A stretch of DNA of 64,000 nt from Zygaena filipendulae (GCA_907165275.2 OU015662.1:9307501-9371500); one strand, 5' to 3'; numbered from the stretch's first letter, positions 30,762 to 43,072 are shown. Numbers and translations: made by a program. The notes: generated from the letters alone by a model not told the origin.

Positions 30762-31150
30762 CTTTGGTGGTGAAGAGAGTCAAGTCACAACTTTGTTATA
30801 AATGAATTATTTTCAAGAAATTAACTAAACTATGCGGCTTCTATTATTTTTTTTATACTATGAAGTAATATATAGCAGTTCTGATCTTTTCACCTTTTTG
30901 ATTATTTTAGTAACTAACCAATTTGACAGTTAGCTCTTTTCACTACCGTAAAAATCACATTGTTTTGTATCTATTAGTATACTTATTTTATTTAGAATAA
31001 GGTTGAAGAAGTGAATAATAATTGAAGAAGTACATGAAGAGATTTTTATTATTAAGAAACATTGTCATTGGCAAATTATAGTTATAGACGCCATTATTAA
31101 AGAAGAAGAAGAAGAACAAGGTTGTGGCTTGACTCTCTTCACCACCAAAG
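30762..31150. mobile_element. TIR element, CTTTGGTGGTGAAG ends
   Basis: 389 bp bounded by CTTTGGTGGTGAAGAGAGTC and its complement; terminal match about 34 bp with one or two differences. (GAA)n near 31100. Noncoding. Confidence 0.8.
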
Positions 31151-31171
31151 ATATATGGTGCGGTTTCGCTG

Positions 31172-31364
31172 TTAGGCCTTTGCACATTATAAGAAACTTT
31201 CTTGTGTCTTATAAGAAATGTCTTGTAAGACATCCAGTCGCTTTGGTTGTTATTTGGGACCGTACACATTTCAAGAAATGTCAGATAAGACACGCGCATA
31301 GTAATTTTTGTCGAATGCATGTAAGACACAAGAAAATTTCTTATATAATGTGCAAAAGGCCTAA
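31172..31364. mobile_element. TIR element, TTAGGCCTTTGCACA ends
   Basis: TTAGGCCTTTGCACATTATA and, at the right end, TGTGCAAAAGGCCTAA. CTTGTGTCTTA / TAAGACACAAG continues the arms. About 190 bp. Confidence 0.8.
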
Positions 31365-31449
31365 CCGTGAAAATTAACCGCGCGGTATCTTTCACTGTAC
31401 CTGCGCCGCCACAGCGAATATAGGGTTAATCTGAATAGGCTTATAATAT

Positions 31450-31625
31450 AAGCTGACCCGCGCGGTTTCACCCGCGGTAATTTCGGAGTTTCCGCAGGAA
31501 TTCCAGGATGAAATATAGTTATAAACCTTCCTCATGAATCACTCTATCTATTGGTGAAAACCGCATCAAAATCCGTTGGGTAGTTTTAAAGATTTAAGCA
31601 TACATAGGGATATAGGGACAGAAAA
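31450..31625 (-). mobile_element. Lep1-like Helitron, minus strand
   Basis: AGCTGACCCGCGCGGTTTCA, CCCGCGGTAATTTCGGAG, CTTCCTCATGAATCACTC, AAATCCGTTGGGTAG. Confidence 0.75.
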
Positions 31626-32382
31626 ATATTAATGTTAATTTTTTTAGTGTGGATAGTTAATTTCTAGAAAATTAGCGATAGTTTTTGTGAATAGATCATT
31701 TTTACAAGTAGTAGGAGAATATCACAGTACCTATTAGTATAAGCGGGAATGCCATACCTTTAGAGAAAGAAATAGGTATAATAAAATATACGCATATAAA
31801 CGAAATAAACGCCACGAAAATAATCATAATGTGTTGTCGTTATTTTTTGTTAGGGAAAAAACATACTTAATTCAAGTCGGGTCGTGGTAGTTAATAAAGT
31901 GTCAGAATAACAACTTGGCCGCTTCCATAATATTTAAATACGTACCTACCTATCTACTTTGTAATGAGACTAAGGAATTCCACGCTTTTTCATAATATAT
32001 ATATATATATATTAAGCATAACGAGGATTTTTACAAACATATTTATTTATAACACAATATATTTAATATTAGTAGATAATATGAATAATAGGCTATTTCA
32101 CTGTTGTTGGAATGTTAATATCCAATAATTATACTCGAAAATATCATGGATAAGCATAACATAAGCGAAGAAATCAATAGATTTGTTTGAAAAATAAAAT
32201 AGTTATAAACTGTTTAATTTGACTATGTCTGTCTCTTTCTAAAACTGAATTTTATATGGCCGTTGCAGGGCGCTACAAGCCGAGTGACGTCACTAGGACT
32301 GTAGCGCTTTCCTTGTCTAACTTGAACTTTTAAAGAGTCATATCTTTGAAAGTACAAAAGATATTTGTAAAAGAATAATGCT
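31626..32382. other. No gene; (TA)n at 31997-32012
   Basis: AT-rich. A GACGTCAC-containing patch at 32262-32310 resembles the inner part of the 3782-3992 MITE but has no clear ends. Confidence 0.5.
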
Positions 32383-32661
32383 ATCCCAACAAAAACATTT
32401 TCATGTAAAATGTTGCCAAGACGAGACCATATGCCAGCACTTTCAAAAAGTTATCAGATCTTATGTAGAGCCAAGCTTCTAACTCTACACGCCTTAACTC
32501 TACAAGGTCTAACTTCACAAACTCTACACCTTAGCCAAAATATGTGGCTTGACCATTTCGCTACATTCACATGGTCCTTAGGCCCTAAGGTGAAAAATTG
32601 GTCCATTTTTCATTACTTTTCTGTTATATAATAATAGTTCTTTGTAGTAACGAAACGATCG
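32383..32661 (+). repeat. One-armed copy of the foldback element
   Basis: ATCCCAACAAAAACATTTTC to GTAGTAACGAAACG, nearly identical to the reverse complement of 2212-2491. It lacks the second arm, so it shows what the element looks like without the inverted duplication. Confidence 0.85.
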
Positions 32662-32770
32662 GTTGAGATCGGTTGACATGATGATCGGTTGAGTAAATAA
32701 GGTATGAAAAGGTAACAGACATGACAGGTAGACAGAGAGACACTTTTTGCATTTATAATATTAGTAGACC
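32662..32770 (-). mobile_element. Lep1-like 5' remnant
   Basis: Ends GCATTTATAATATTAGTAGA, complement of the usual 5' end. The 3' half is missing. Confidence 0.55.
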
Positions 32771-33420
32771 ATATATTAATAGACCATAGGAAATTGGAAA
32801 TTTTTGAATAAAAATTGCGGGAAGTAAAAGGATAACTGGACATAGATAAGCAATAGTGTGTTAACCCACAGTGGAGAAATTTTGAGTAAATTAAAGTTTT
32901 AAAATTATAACGCCATTTTGTTTCAACATTTTTATGTTCAATATTTAGTTACATATTTAAACAATGTAATAAGCTAAACACATAATTTAAAAAACGTCTT
33001 TAACTCTCAATAAATCGTTCTGAATCAATAACTTTGTTTTGTGGGTTAACATGTTTCATGTAACAATCGATCATATTTTTAACCGACTTCCAAAAAGGAG
33101 AAGGTTCTGCATTCGGCTGTATAATATAATATCTGGATTATAATAATATATCTGGATTCTTTCTGGATTCCAATATATGAATGCTTTTTGCATATTGAAC
33201 TTACCATTATTACTTTAAATAAAGAATATTTCTGTGACTGATTGTGGTGTCTAGAAATTTATTTAATGTCACTTCTAATTTTTTGGCATGATATAATATC
33301 ATAATTTCCATTTTGTATAGGAACTTTAGAGTGGATTTTGCATGTTGAGTCTTTTTTAAAGTTTAATCCACATACATTATTAAAGTAATTTTTCAGTAAC
33401 AATAACAGGTATCGCTAACT
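32771..33420. other. No gene seen
   Basis: AT-rich; a short AACCGACTTCCAAAAAGG repeat fragment at about 33080-33120. Confidence 0.5.
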
Positions 33421-33523
33421 TTTGGGATTTGCCAAATTGTTTGAGTGTATGAGCAACGTCTGTGGCACCAGCGTTTGGGCGGCTAACGATAGGCGGACGC
33501 GGCGTTGGGCGGCGCCTTGCCGC

Positions 33524-33562
33524 AGTGCGCTATATAAGCCGGCGCTTAGGCGGGCGGGCGCA
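33524..33562 (+). promoter_or_regulatory. TATA promoter in a GC-rich island
   Basis: GTGCGC-TATATAAG-CCGG with TATATAAG at 33531-33538, inside a compact GC-rich stretch (33470-33610) unlike the AT-rich surroundings. A start site about 30 bp downstream, near 33561, is expected. Confidence 0.7.
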
Positions 33563-33632
33563 CAACACTTGTTGCAACCGCTCGCGCTTACCTTCTCGAA
33601 GTTGCCGCAGCCTCACATCACACACGAGCCAA
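33561..33632 (+). other. Noncoding first exon (5' UTR) with splice donor
   Basis: From the predicted start near 33561 to the donor GTAAGTGA at 33633 there is no ATG, so it would be an untranslated leader exon. Everything to the right is AT-rich without recognisable coding exons, implying a first intron of more than 26 kb or a noncoding RNA. Long first introns after a TATA leader exon are common for insect developmental and hormone-response genes. Gene identity unknown. Confidence 0.55.
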
Positions 33633-35840
33633 GTAAGTGATATTATCTTAACTTATCATCTAAATTTTAGTGTGAAAACTTTTTTCAGGAAGACTAAGAA
33701 CCAGAAAAGTTTTTCGAAAAGTTTCCAATACAGTTTTTCGATCTAGAGAAGTTATTTTTCAAATTATTATAATATTATTAATTAAAACTTTTTTACGTAA
33801 ATATAATGATTGCATAGGTACCTAGCAGGTGTTATCAACTTATCAATTTATAACTATTATATTCTTTACATTTAGTGTGGATTTTTTACTGAAGGTGTTC
33901 AATTTTAAAATTTAATTTATAATCAGTTTCTTAATTTTTAATTCAATGTAGTGTTACGATATTTTATAAAGTTAAGTATGTGAAGATAGATAATAGTAGT
34001 ACGGCTTACGGTTTTCGCCTGCACCGGTTATTTTTCGTCGTAAATAACTGCGTCAGCATTTCTCTAAATGAAAACTAAACTGTTATATTAAAAAGAAAAT
34101 TTATTTTTTCAAATTATTCTAAACTGGTAGAACTTATCGAAAGGACGACAATCTCACAAACTATAATTTCAATAGAAAAATGATGTTTACCTATTTTAAT
34201 ATTTGAAAATTGTGTTTTTAATGTTGTATTAGTAAGGAAATCAAAACTATTGTATAATTAGTTGGAAAACTATATTATTATTGTTCTTGAAAGTAATATA
34301 TTATGATCTGCTATCTATGAATGTAAAACACGTTAATTCCAAAGAATATTGCTTAAATAAAAGTAAAAATATATTATTAAGCACCGTAAAGGCTTTCTTT
34401 TTAATACAATAAAATTAATATTTTCATTAAAGTTAAGTAATGAGTTTTTTCGGAGGATAATACAACTAACAAAGAACAAAAATTAGATCATTTGCTTTTG
34501 ATATTTCATCACGTACCTAATAAATTTTTTATCATTTGGTGTACGATTGGTATGTATCGAAAAATTTCTACAAGTGTGCCAAAGTCATTTTTTTGCCAGG
34601 AGAAGACGTAACTACCACATTTGACATAATTTCTAACGTACTATCGAGATAATGAGATGTACTTGTGTCATATAAGATCCGTCCTTTTATTGCCGTAATA
34701 TTTGCGTCTAAATAATTATTTTTAAATTGTGATTTGACAAAATAGTAGGTATGTCTTTTACAAGGTTACATAAATTATTTAACGGATGTAAGTTATTACA
34801 TTGGGAATTTAGTTTCTTTTCTTGACTTGACTTCCTCTTTCTAATGCGTTAGTTTTCAAATCTAATTTTGGAAACTACCCAACGAAAATGATTTTAAAAC
34901 TCGTCTTGTACCCTTGTTGTTACATAGTTTGATACGTACTTATATGTAATTCATCTGCTCTTCAACTCGCCTACGCCCATAAAGGAGCTAGATTTAATGT
35001 TGTTAATTACAAATTCGCAATTAGTGACTTTCCTTGGCATCGTGGTAATTAAAGTGTAGTTGAAAGTGCATCATATTTACTAAGTGATTCATTCAACCTT
35101 TTACTTGCATTAATTAATTGATTGCGAAATTAAATGACTTTATATAGAAGTTTGTAGTACGAGTAGTAGTGTATAGGACGAATAAGGAAATAGGCGATAA
35201 GAACACAAGATACTGATTAGTTTTAAAAAATGACTAAATTTGACAAAGTCAAATAAAGAAATTACGTAATTTTATTTCGCATTTCGTTATTTAACTTGAT
35301 TTTAACATTTTGTTAGAAATTTGTCTCATTGCAACAAAATATGTTATAGGTAAATAAAAATATATATTTAGAATAGATTTAATAACCCAGAGAAATAATA
35401 ACTTTCATAACCTATAATTATATCAGTATGCTTGTACGCAAAATATATATGTAGATATATATTTTGCATGTGAAATAGCATAACGGTTAAACTATGGTTA
35501 AATTGGAGTGTAAATGCATTGTATTAAGATTGAAAAAATACGTGTGATATATTTTGTATGCTATAGCTCTACACTTTATAAATTGAATACGTCACATACT
35601 TAACTCTAATTCTTCATTAAAACAGTCCGATTGAATTTAAACTTACTTTCCTTAAATACATTTATGCATGTACATCCAGGTTCATTTCATGCAAAACTTT
35701 TTATTCGTTGACATAACAATAAATTGTTTACGAGCGGGAGGTCTGTCAGCTACGAAATCATGAGCAATGGTTAATTCTAGTAGGAATAAAATTAAGAATT
35801 TTGAATTCTCTGAAAAATCCGTTTTATTGCCATTTTTTAT
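33633..35840. other. AT-rich, intron-like, few repeats
   Basis: Over 2 kb with almost no recognised transposons, in contrast to flanking regions. No exon found. Could hold intronic enhancers. Confidence 0.5.
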
Positions 35841-35841
35841 T

Positions 35842-36410
35842 GACCGACTTCAAAAAGAGGAGGTTCTCAATTTGACCTGTATGTATGTTTGTGCACGATT
35901 ATCTCGCTGAACCGATTTAGATGCGGTTTTCAGGTGAGTATTTGTAACGTTTTTTATTTTGGAGAAGGTTTTAATATAAAATTTTCATGAATCATTTCAG
36001 TAGGATTTTCAGAATCCTAAAAAAACTTAGTTACAATACTGTTTTTTTTTTTACCTCAAAACCTAAAATAAATGAAACACCCAGAGAAACCTATCACTAA
36101 AAAGTATAAAATAAAATAATAAAAAAATAAAACCAAAATAAGGAACCCAATCAAAAATGATTACATAATTTCTTTCTTTTTAAAAAAAAAGAGAACACAA
36201 AATAATTTTTGTAAACCCCACCCCTATTACCTATCTGGGTATTTACTTAGTTTTTGAAGTCGGTGCCAAACTAAACATTTTGGGACAACAAAGAACGCAT
36301 TATTGGTTAGCTCGGTAGATTCATCGTAGTAGTTTACAGCGTTCTGAATTTGCTAGTTTGGCACCGACTTCAAAATCTAAGTACCTAAATACCCAGATAA
36401 TAGGGTTAGT
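35842..36410. repeat. ACCGACTTC repeat pair facing each other
   Basis: Starts ACCGACTTCAAAAAGAGGAG, ends TTTTTGAAGTCGGTGCCAAA near 36268. From 36354 the complement TTTGGCACCGACTTCAAAA begins, and TAAGTACCTAAATACCCAGA mirrors 36221-36250, giving an inverted pair with about 85 bp between. Confidence 0.65.
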
Positions 36411-37375
36411 AAAAATTATTTTGTAATTTTTTTAATTTTTTTTAATACTCGTATGTTATCAGACAAATTAATATGTTTATTTGTTTAATCTTCTAAGTAC
36501 ACTTTTGAATAGTGAAACAACAAATTCGTATCCTTGCAGACTTATCGATCATATAAGGCTTAGTAGTGACTCTACTTTTCTTCAAGTTCCTGTACGAAGT
36601 GTTCTTTAAGTCATTAATGACTATAACTTCGGGCTTCTTAGGAGCCTCAGTGAAATACTCAGGAAGTTATATAAGTAATTCAAAGAGAACATAAAAAGTT
36701 TTTAATGTTAATTCTCACAACGAATGAAGCATTACACTAAACCCATAACCGTTAAAAGTAGGTGTGAAAGGATTAAAGTGTGATTAAAATCTTCGTATTT
36801 TACAAAAGTAGCGATAACTATTGTGAAAAATGTTTTTGTATAACACATAAACTGACTATCGCACCTATAAAGAGACATATAGAAAAACTTTCATAGCGTC
36901 ACTAGCTACTATAAAATTAACATATTTTTAAAGATAATTAGATAAAAAGAAAAAATCAGTAGGTATTTGAATATTATGTAAAATCTCTACCTATTTCCCT
37001 ATTTGAAAACTAGACGGTAATTACCTATACTCCATTTTACATGTTTTACTATCGATATCTTTTTGATTAAAATATCGAAAATATTATGCCCGAATATAAT
37101 TTATAAAAAAAAAATACATCCGAAATGATAACTTCCTCTTTTTTGAAGCGGTTAAAAACACAAAATGCTGTTTTTTAAATTCAATAGCTAATTTTTCAAT
37201 GAATTTAGGTAGGTATGTTTCTTTGCCTCAACACAATTCGAGCGTTAAAAAGAAAATGCACCCGATTCACATAATGAGAAATAAATTAACAGATAATCGC
37301 AAATCCATGTTCTCCCACTGGGCGTCATTAACACCCCTTGAACGTCTGCAATATGGGAAAGACTTATTAATTTGA
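36411..37375. other. No gene seen
   Basis: AT-rich; a fragment TTGAAGCGGTTAAAAA near 37143 belongs to the preceding repeat family. Confidence 0.5.
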
Positions 37376-37720
37376 CTAGCTGTTCCCCATGGTTTCACCC
37401 GCGTGAGATACGGAGATCCCGCGGGTATTCGAGATAAAAGTACTTACTACCCTCAGATTTCGTCTGAGTTACTACCCTATATTTTTTTCAGTACCTGCCC
37501 TTGACAACGTGTAGGTAGTATGAAAAATTTATTGTAGTCTTTTCCGCGTTAATTTCGGGATTCCCGTGGGAATTCCGGGATAAAAACTAGCCAATGTCCT
37601 TCTCTGTACCCCTGAAAACGTGTAAGCAAAATTTCGTGGTGATCGGTTGAGCCGTTTAGCCGTAAAAGCGTAACAAACAAATAAACAAACACACTTACGC
37701 ATTTATAATATTAGTAAGGA
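37376..37720 (-). mobile_element. Lep1-like Helitron, long form, minus strand
   Basis: CTAGCTGTTCCCCATGGTTT to the complement of TCCTTACTAATATTATAAAT. Two 3' modules: one at 37380-37435, another at 37543-37580 (GGGATTCCCGTGGGAATTCC). Confidence 0.82.
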
Positions 37721-38754
37721 TCAGAATTTTCAAATGGATTGTGCTACGTATATACATATGTGTGCGGCTATTGTGATTTTTCAGAGCCAGAGGTAGGTTT
37801 GGTGTGTGGAAGTTAAAGAATTTGCATTTGATTTGACGCGTAGAGGAAAAAGGATAAAGTTAGGAAGACACCTGTCCGACCGAAAATACGTAATTGGTTT
37901 TAAAAAAGGGATGTACAATTAACTACCTGGTCGGTTATAATAACAATATAACGGATTTAGGATAAAAATTATTGCACTGAATTTTATATTTATTAGATTA
38001 AGTGATAGATATTAAGCGTTCCCAACACTAATAAGAGAAATCACGTCTGAAGCATGTCGTCTTGAGGCAATGGCCATGTTTTTGTAAATTTAACTTATTA
38101 AGGCTAAAAAACGTAGTGGTGATAGGGTTAAGAAAAACAATTTAACTACAAGGTGTAACAAAAAGCGATCTTATCGCTCCGAGTGATGTTCTTCCAGACA
38201 CCCATATTTATGATTTCTTCCACCCTTGCTTTGCTCTAATTAATTATTATTTGTAGTTTAATTACAATAGACAGAAGACTCTACGCCGTTCGTACGATAT
38301 TCTCTCAATAGCTAGAAGTCATAGAAATATCGAGGCATTTGGTTGTTATGTTATATTTAAACACAAAATATACCAAAACGCTTATAGCTAAAAGGTGAAA
38401 TGTTATTGTTTCCGTATTTTAGTATTAATTAAGCTAATAATTAATTTATAGTAGTAGCTTTATGAATGTGACACCTGTCTTACTTTCAACCTGCATCTGC
38501 CCGGGACATTTTCGGGAAAATTACCAACAACGTGATGACGTTATTGAGGTACTACCCTAAATATACCCTCGTAACGTCATATGGCGGATAAATATAATAA
38601 TTGATTTAGACTATAGATAGAGCTGTGCCTATATCATTTGGATAGTATATTTTACCGAGCTAGGTATGTTTTTTAATCTAAACATATAAATAAAATTGAA
38701 GTGTTTATCTGTGATTCCAAATTAACAGTTTTTCACTAATTTTTTTTTATTTTT
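37721..38754. other. No gene; repeat at 38013-38132
   Basis: The 38013-38132 part is the partner of 2847-2964. The rest is AT-rich without recognised exons. Confidence 0.5.
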
Positions 38755-38906
38755 GTCTGTAATTTTTGTGTTTCGGCTGGACCGATTTTAACGGGACTTT
38801 CACTGGCATAGCTGATGTTACATGGAGTAACTTAGGGTACTTTTATTTTAGAAAAAAAAAATAGTAATGCGGGAATTCCGAAACTCACGCGGGTGAAACC
38901 GCGGGG
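38755..38906 (+). mobile_element. Helitron-like element, third subfamily, truncated
   Basis: CTGGACCGATTTTAACGGGA, CCGAAACTCACGCGGGTGA, then it stops at GCGGGGCA where the SINE begins; the final CAGCTAG is missing. Confidence 0.72.
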
Positions 38907-39433
38907 CACTTCACAAGACACAGGTCTACTTCCCACACTACGCTATAAGGTTTTGTCGTGAATACCAAGCAAACGTGGTATATCTTCTAATCTAATATAT
39001 ATAAATCGCGTGTCACGTTGTTTGTCCGTGATGGACTCCGAAACTACTGAACGGATTTTGATAAAATTTTGTAACCATTTATAATATGGTCCAACTTAAA
39101 AGATAGGATAGTTTTTATCCCGGAATTCCCGCGGGAACTCCGGAATTGTTGCGGGAACAGCTAATCACCGTAAACTACTGGCAGGGGTACAAAGAAGGAC
39201 ATAGAGTACTTTTTTCCCGGAATTCCCGCAGGAACTCCGAAATTACCGCGGATGAAATCACGCGGGACAGCTAGTTATTACATATATATTTTATACAATA
39301 GATATATAAACACGCCCAGACTGGAAAGTGGAATTCTGTGTTCATCACACAAAGCCCACCCCCACCGGGAATCGAACCCGGAACCTCTTGATTAGCGGGC
39401 AGGCATGGTGACCTGCGCCAATCGGGTCGTCAA
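38907..39433 (-). mobile_element. tRNA-derived SINE, copy 3, split by a Helitron
   Basis: Tail part 38907-38990 (CACTTCACAAG to CCAAGCAAACGTGGTATATC) and head part 39275-39433 (B box as GGAATCGAACC near 39367-39378; CGCCAATCGGGTCG at the end). The two halves join as in the copy at 17623-17911 once 38991-39274 is removed. Confidence 0.85.
38991..39274 (+). mobile_element. Helitron with doubled 3' module, nested in SINE
   Basis: TCTAATATATATAAATCGCG to CGCGGGACAGCTAG. Two copies of CCCGGAATTCCCGCnGGAAC (about 39119 and 39217), the first followed by a worn end GGGAACAGCTAA. Same subfamily as 13849-14094. Confidence 0.85.
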
Positions 39434-39434
39434 A

Positions 39435-40138
39435 TCGAAAAATCTCTCTCTAAGTTTCACCTCGAGATGGTCGTACACTGTTTTAAAATTGTGAAATAAG
39501 TTTTTGTATTTTACATGTGTATTGTCCAGTTTGGTGAAAAAAGTCTTTTTCTCTTTTGTCTTTACAGGATCCATCTTTTTATATTCTTACATTCCACTTT
39601 AAAATTTATTCTTTAGCCTTCACCAAGCATCACAAGTTTGCTAAATCTCAACAAATTGACAGATTCGCTAAATTGCTCAAGCAGTACCCCAATTCTCTGC
39701 GCATTTTCTCATGAAATTCTAATGAAAGGACAGCCAAAAAAATCTCATTAAGTAAACACACTGAAGCGAAAATGTGAAAAAATTCCTATGTAAGCTAGCT
39801 CGAGTAGAAATATGAATGTTTTTGTATAAACTTTTTGCTTGTTTTCAGCTTTAATTTGTGTTGTACTTACCAAATTAAATATTGTGTTATTAGCGAATTT
39901 TTTTCCAAGAATCTCATGCAAAATTGAACGTATACCAGTGGGCAGTGGCGCAAGAACAATCCACAAGTTCCGCAAGCTCGTTTAATCTTAGTCGAGTGTC
40001 CCATGGGACACAAACTAATATTTGTTACAATCTCCACTGCGGGGTTGCCTTTAGTGTTCTTTGATTAATTTTTTTCCATTTTTATTGGTAAAATACGAGA
40101 CACTTGTACCAAGCGTTTATTACATTTTGGGGTTATAA
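39435..40138. other. No gene seen
   Basis: AT-rich; two short minus frames (39392-39574, 39748-39975) have no recognised motifs. Confidence 0.5.
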
Positions 40139-40336
40139 TCTCTACTAATATTATAAATGCGAAAGAAAAACTGACTGTCGGTCTGTTACACTTTCAGGCC
40201 ATAACGGCTCAACCGATCATCATGAAATTTTGCATACACATTGTCAAGGATACAGAGAAGGACATAGGGTACTTTTGTCCCGAAATTCCATGGGAACTCT
40301 GGAATTAACGCGGGTGAAACCGCGGGGAATAGCTAG
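40139..40336 (+). mobile_element. Lep1-like Helitron
   Basis: TCTCTACTAATATTATAAAT, GGCTCAACCGATCATCATG, GGACATAGGGTACTTTTGTC, ending CGCGGGGAATAGCTAG, T flank. Confidence 0.87.
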
Positions 40337-40501
40337 TAAATAATAACATTATTATTATGCATTAGATATGACACAGCGCTATCTGGTCCCTAACGAAGTA
40401 GAGCTTGCACATAACACACCTACCAGACATCGGATGTAATCATTATTTTTTTTTTAAACACTTACATAATTAATCGATAAAACAAAAATACACATATTTC
40501 A

Positions 40502-40572
40502 TCTAAAACGGGAATCGAACCCGCGACACCCGACGTAGTATAGTTACACTAGATCAACTAGGTATTTGACTA
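40502..40572 (-). mobile_element. tRNA-like SINE head
   Basis: Minus strand has TCGCGGGTTCGATTCCCG (B box) preceded by GTAACTATACTACGTCGGG. Lacks a clean cloverleaf and resembles the SINE heads at 49209 and 54719, so not called as a tRNA gene. Confidence 0.6.
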
Positions 40573-42587
40573 GACTTCCTATCTCAATTTCCTTTTTTTG
40601 AAATAAACTTGTCACTGTAGTAACTGCAAAAACAATAACTGGTAATTGGAAAATTAACATAGAAATTTAACGACGTTTACGAAAAAAATATTTTGACGAA
40701 AAACGTACCTACCTATCTGATAATAAAAAAAAAAGAAACAAAACATCATGTCCGTAAGTTCGACCTGTCAAAGGCTACCTATCGCCGACCGGTGTCACCG
40801 GATGTCACAGTTGATAGCGATACGACCTTCCCTGCATGAACTGAAAACAGCTGGTACAGCGCATCACCAAAACAGCCAGGTGGACGAACCCTTCTGAAAG
40901 AGTCAATATAAAAATGATATACGAGCCGTCAGAACGGGCAATATAATTTTTTTGCAATCTCTGATATAAATATTTTAGCTAAAAGTTTCCACATTCAGAA
41001 GCTATCAATACTTACCTATTCATTGCTAGAAGCGCTTATTGATGTTCAATTAACGTTTGATCTCATAATATTTTTCAAATGAAAGTGAAATACTCTTCTT
41101 TGGACAATGTGATGAGAATATAATATTATATTTTAATTACATTTACGAAAGTCGCTTTACTTGTAAAATGAAATATACCTACGTATTTTGTAGTCGCGGT
41201 CGAATGGGGCACGTACCTCACAAGTCACAACTTTGGACATTTTGTTGTAGGTACTTCATATTTCTCTTCTACCGCATGAACACACATTTAATTCCCCATA
41301 ATATGTGAGCGTCCAAGCTAAAAGGTACCAGTTCTCGGCTTTTACTTTCCGAGATATAAACAGTTTTGTAAAGTTCGGTGAAAAAATTGCGTCCGCGATT
41401 TTTATTGATTATTATTAATAAATGCTCAATTTTCTTCAATTTCAACAAGTAGAAGTGTGATTTTTATTTCACACAAACTTTTAAAATGCCTTTTCTTAAA
41501 TCAAGCTTTTTCAGAGTTTCAACTTCAAATGTCTGTAAAAAAAACTGTACTAGTTTTTGAATATTTTTTCAATCCTTACTATCAGTTGACTATTCTAGAT
41601 ACCGAATCTAGTCTTAATACTCCACTACTGGTACCATTTTACGTGGTCGCCTACATATATTTATTAATATAAAACTTTATCACTAAAGCTAAAATCATGA
41701 AATTAGGTAGCATTTTAAATAATGTAATCGACCACTAAGAAATTTTTTTTTAGAAAATTTAACCTGCAAAGGGATGAAAATTCGTTTGGAAATCCGCCAG
41801 TTCAAATACAGCTCTTCTTTTTTGGATTAAAAAAAAGTTTTAGGTTTTTTTGGTAATTCAACACTAGATATGCGGGCCGCGGGCTATCGCTATTCATTAT
41901 AGCTATTGAATTTAAGGTATTGTTTAGACTTAGAGGAAACAAAAGATATTATACGTGTTTAGCCCTCGCAGCATCTCGTATTTAGTTGGAGAGGATGCAA
42001 CCCCTCGGAGAGCAATGGCTAATGGGATAAATACTGGTCCAAGATATCGCTCCCGACACACGTATAAACTCGTAGATTTATCATGGATTGTGTTGAACGC
42101 TGTTGTTAAAAGATTTTCTCTTTACCTATTTTGCAGCAGGAGCAAAGTGTTTACAGAGTTATAAAATGTATTCTACATTAAAGTATAACTAACTTCATAC
42201 AAAGTTAGTGGGAAGGGGGGTGACAAAGCGGAAAGTATCTAACCTAGAATTAGAACTACTGTAAAAGTAATAACAGGAATTTGAAAACATTGCTTCTAGC
42301 AATAAGGTCGCCTTTTGCTCTGTCCTTTCTTTTCGTTTGACTTATTTTTTACTGTTTCTTTTAGGGCAATAAAGTATCTTTAAAGTTGAATTTAAACAAT
42401 TTCTCAATTATATTTTCCAAGTTATCGAGTTTTTTTTTAAAAAAAGACCGGCAAAGGGATCACGGTTCCCGTAAGTATGTAAATAGTTCATCGTAAACTG
42501 GATCAAGGGACAAACTTAACTTTGCCTTCAGAAAACTTTTGTCCTCATGCATGTTTGAAACGATGTAACTCACCAACCTTTCATACG
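40573..42587. other. No gene seen
   Basis: AT-rich, repeat-poor. The plus frame at 41955-42164 (SYLVGEDATPRRAMANG) has more balanced composition but no known motif and is not called. Confidence 0.45.
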
Positions 42588-42590
42588 CAG

Positions 42591-43069
42591 ACCCCTTAGT
42601 CAAGTTGACAATATATGTACAACGTGTTAATGAATTAACTGAAATCTAGAAAGTAGTTTGCTCAGAATCAACTAGCGAAATAAATTATTTATAATACGAT
42701 ATAGGCGCGTACGCCGCCCGCAGCAAAATAATTCGAACCCGGAGGCGCGGGCGTAGCGCTTGGAATTTCGTAGATAGGTCACCTCCAAACTAATGTTGAA
42801 TAACTTTTAAAGTATACATTTTTTAGTCATAAAATATATTTTAATCATATTATTGTTGGTTTTTTTAAATGGGGTGTATTAGGTTTTCAGTTAATTCATT
42901 TTTATTATGTAAACTAAGGAACAGAATCGGTATGTCAGGGGTCGCGCAAAACTGGACTTTTGATTGGACGATTTTACGTGCGATGGAATCGTCATGTCAC
43001 GCGCATGACGATTCCTTTCTTAGTTTTCTGTGCTTTAACGATTATTGACTGTCAATTTGGCTAAGGGGG
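42591..43069. mobile_element. MITE of the TTAGnCAAGTTGACA family, copy 3
   Basis: CCCCTTAGTCAAGTTGACAA and complement GTCAATTTGGCTAAGGGG. CAG on both sides (42588-42590, 43070-43072). Interrupted at 42620 by another MITE. Inner arms GGAATCGTCATG / CATGACGATTCC. Confidence 0.85.
42620..42901 (-). mobile_element. CAACGTG MITE nested in copy 3
   Basis: CAACGTGTTAATGAATTAAC on the left; the right end TTTTCAGTTAATTCATT is worn at the tip. Interior matches 11158-11499 in the opposite sense (GCGCGTACGCCGCCCGCAGC, CACCTCCAAACTAATGTTG). Confidence 0.85.
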
Positions 43070-43072
43070 CAG

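Noticed and set aside
31997..32012. Origin or AT-rich regulatory tract
   Set aside because: Simple (TA)8 microsatellite with nothing around it to support a function.
40502..40572. tRNA gene on the minus strand
   Set aside because: Good B box but no 7-bp acceptor stem and similar heads elsewhere; treated as SINE.
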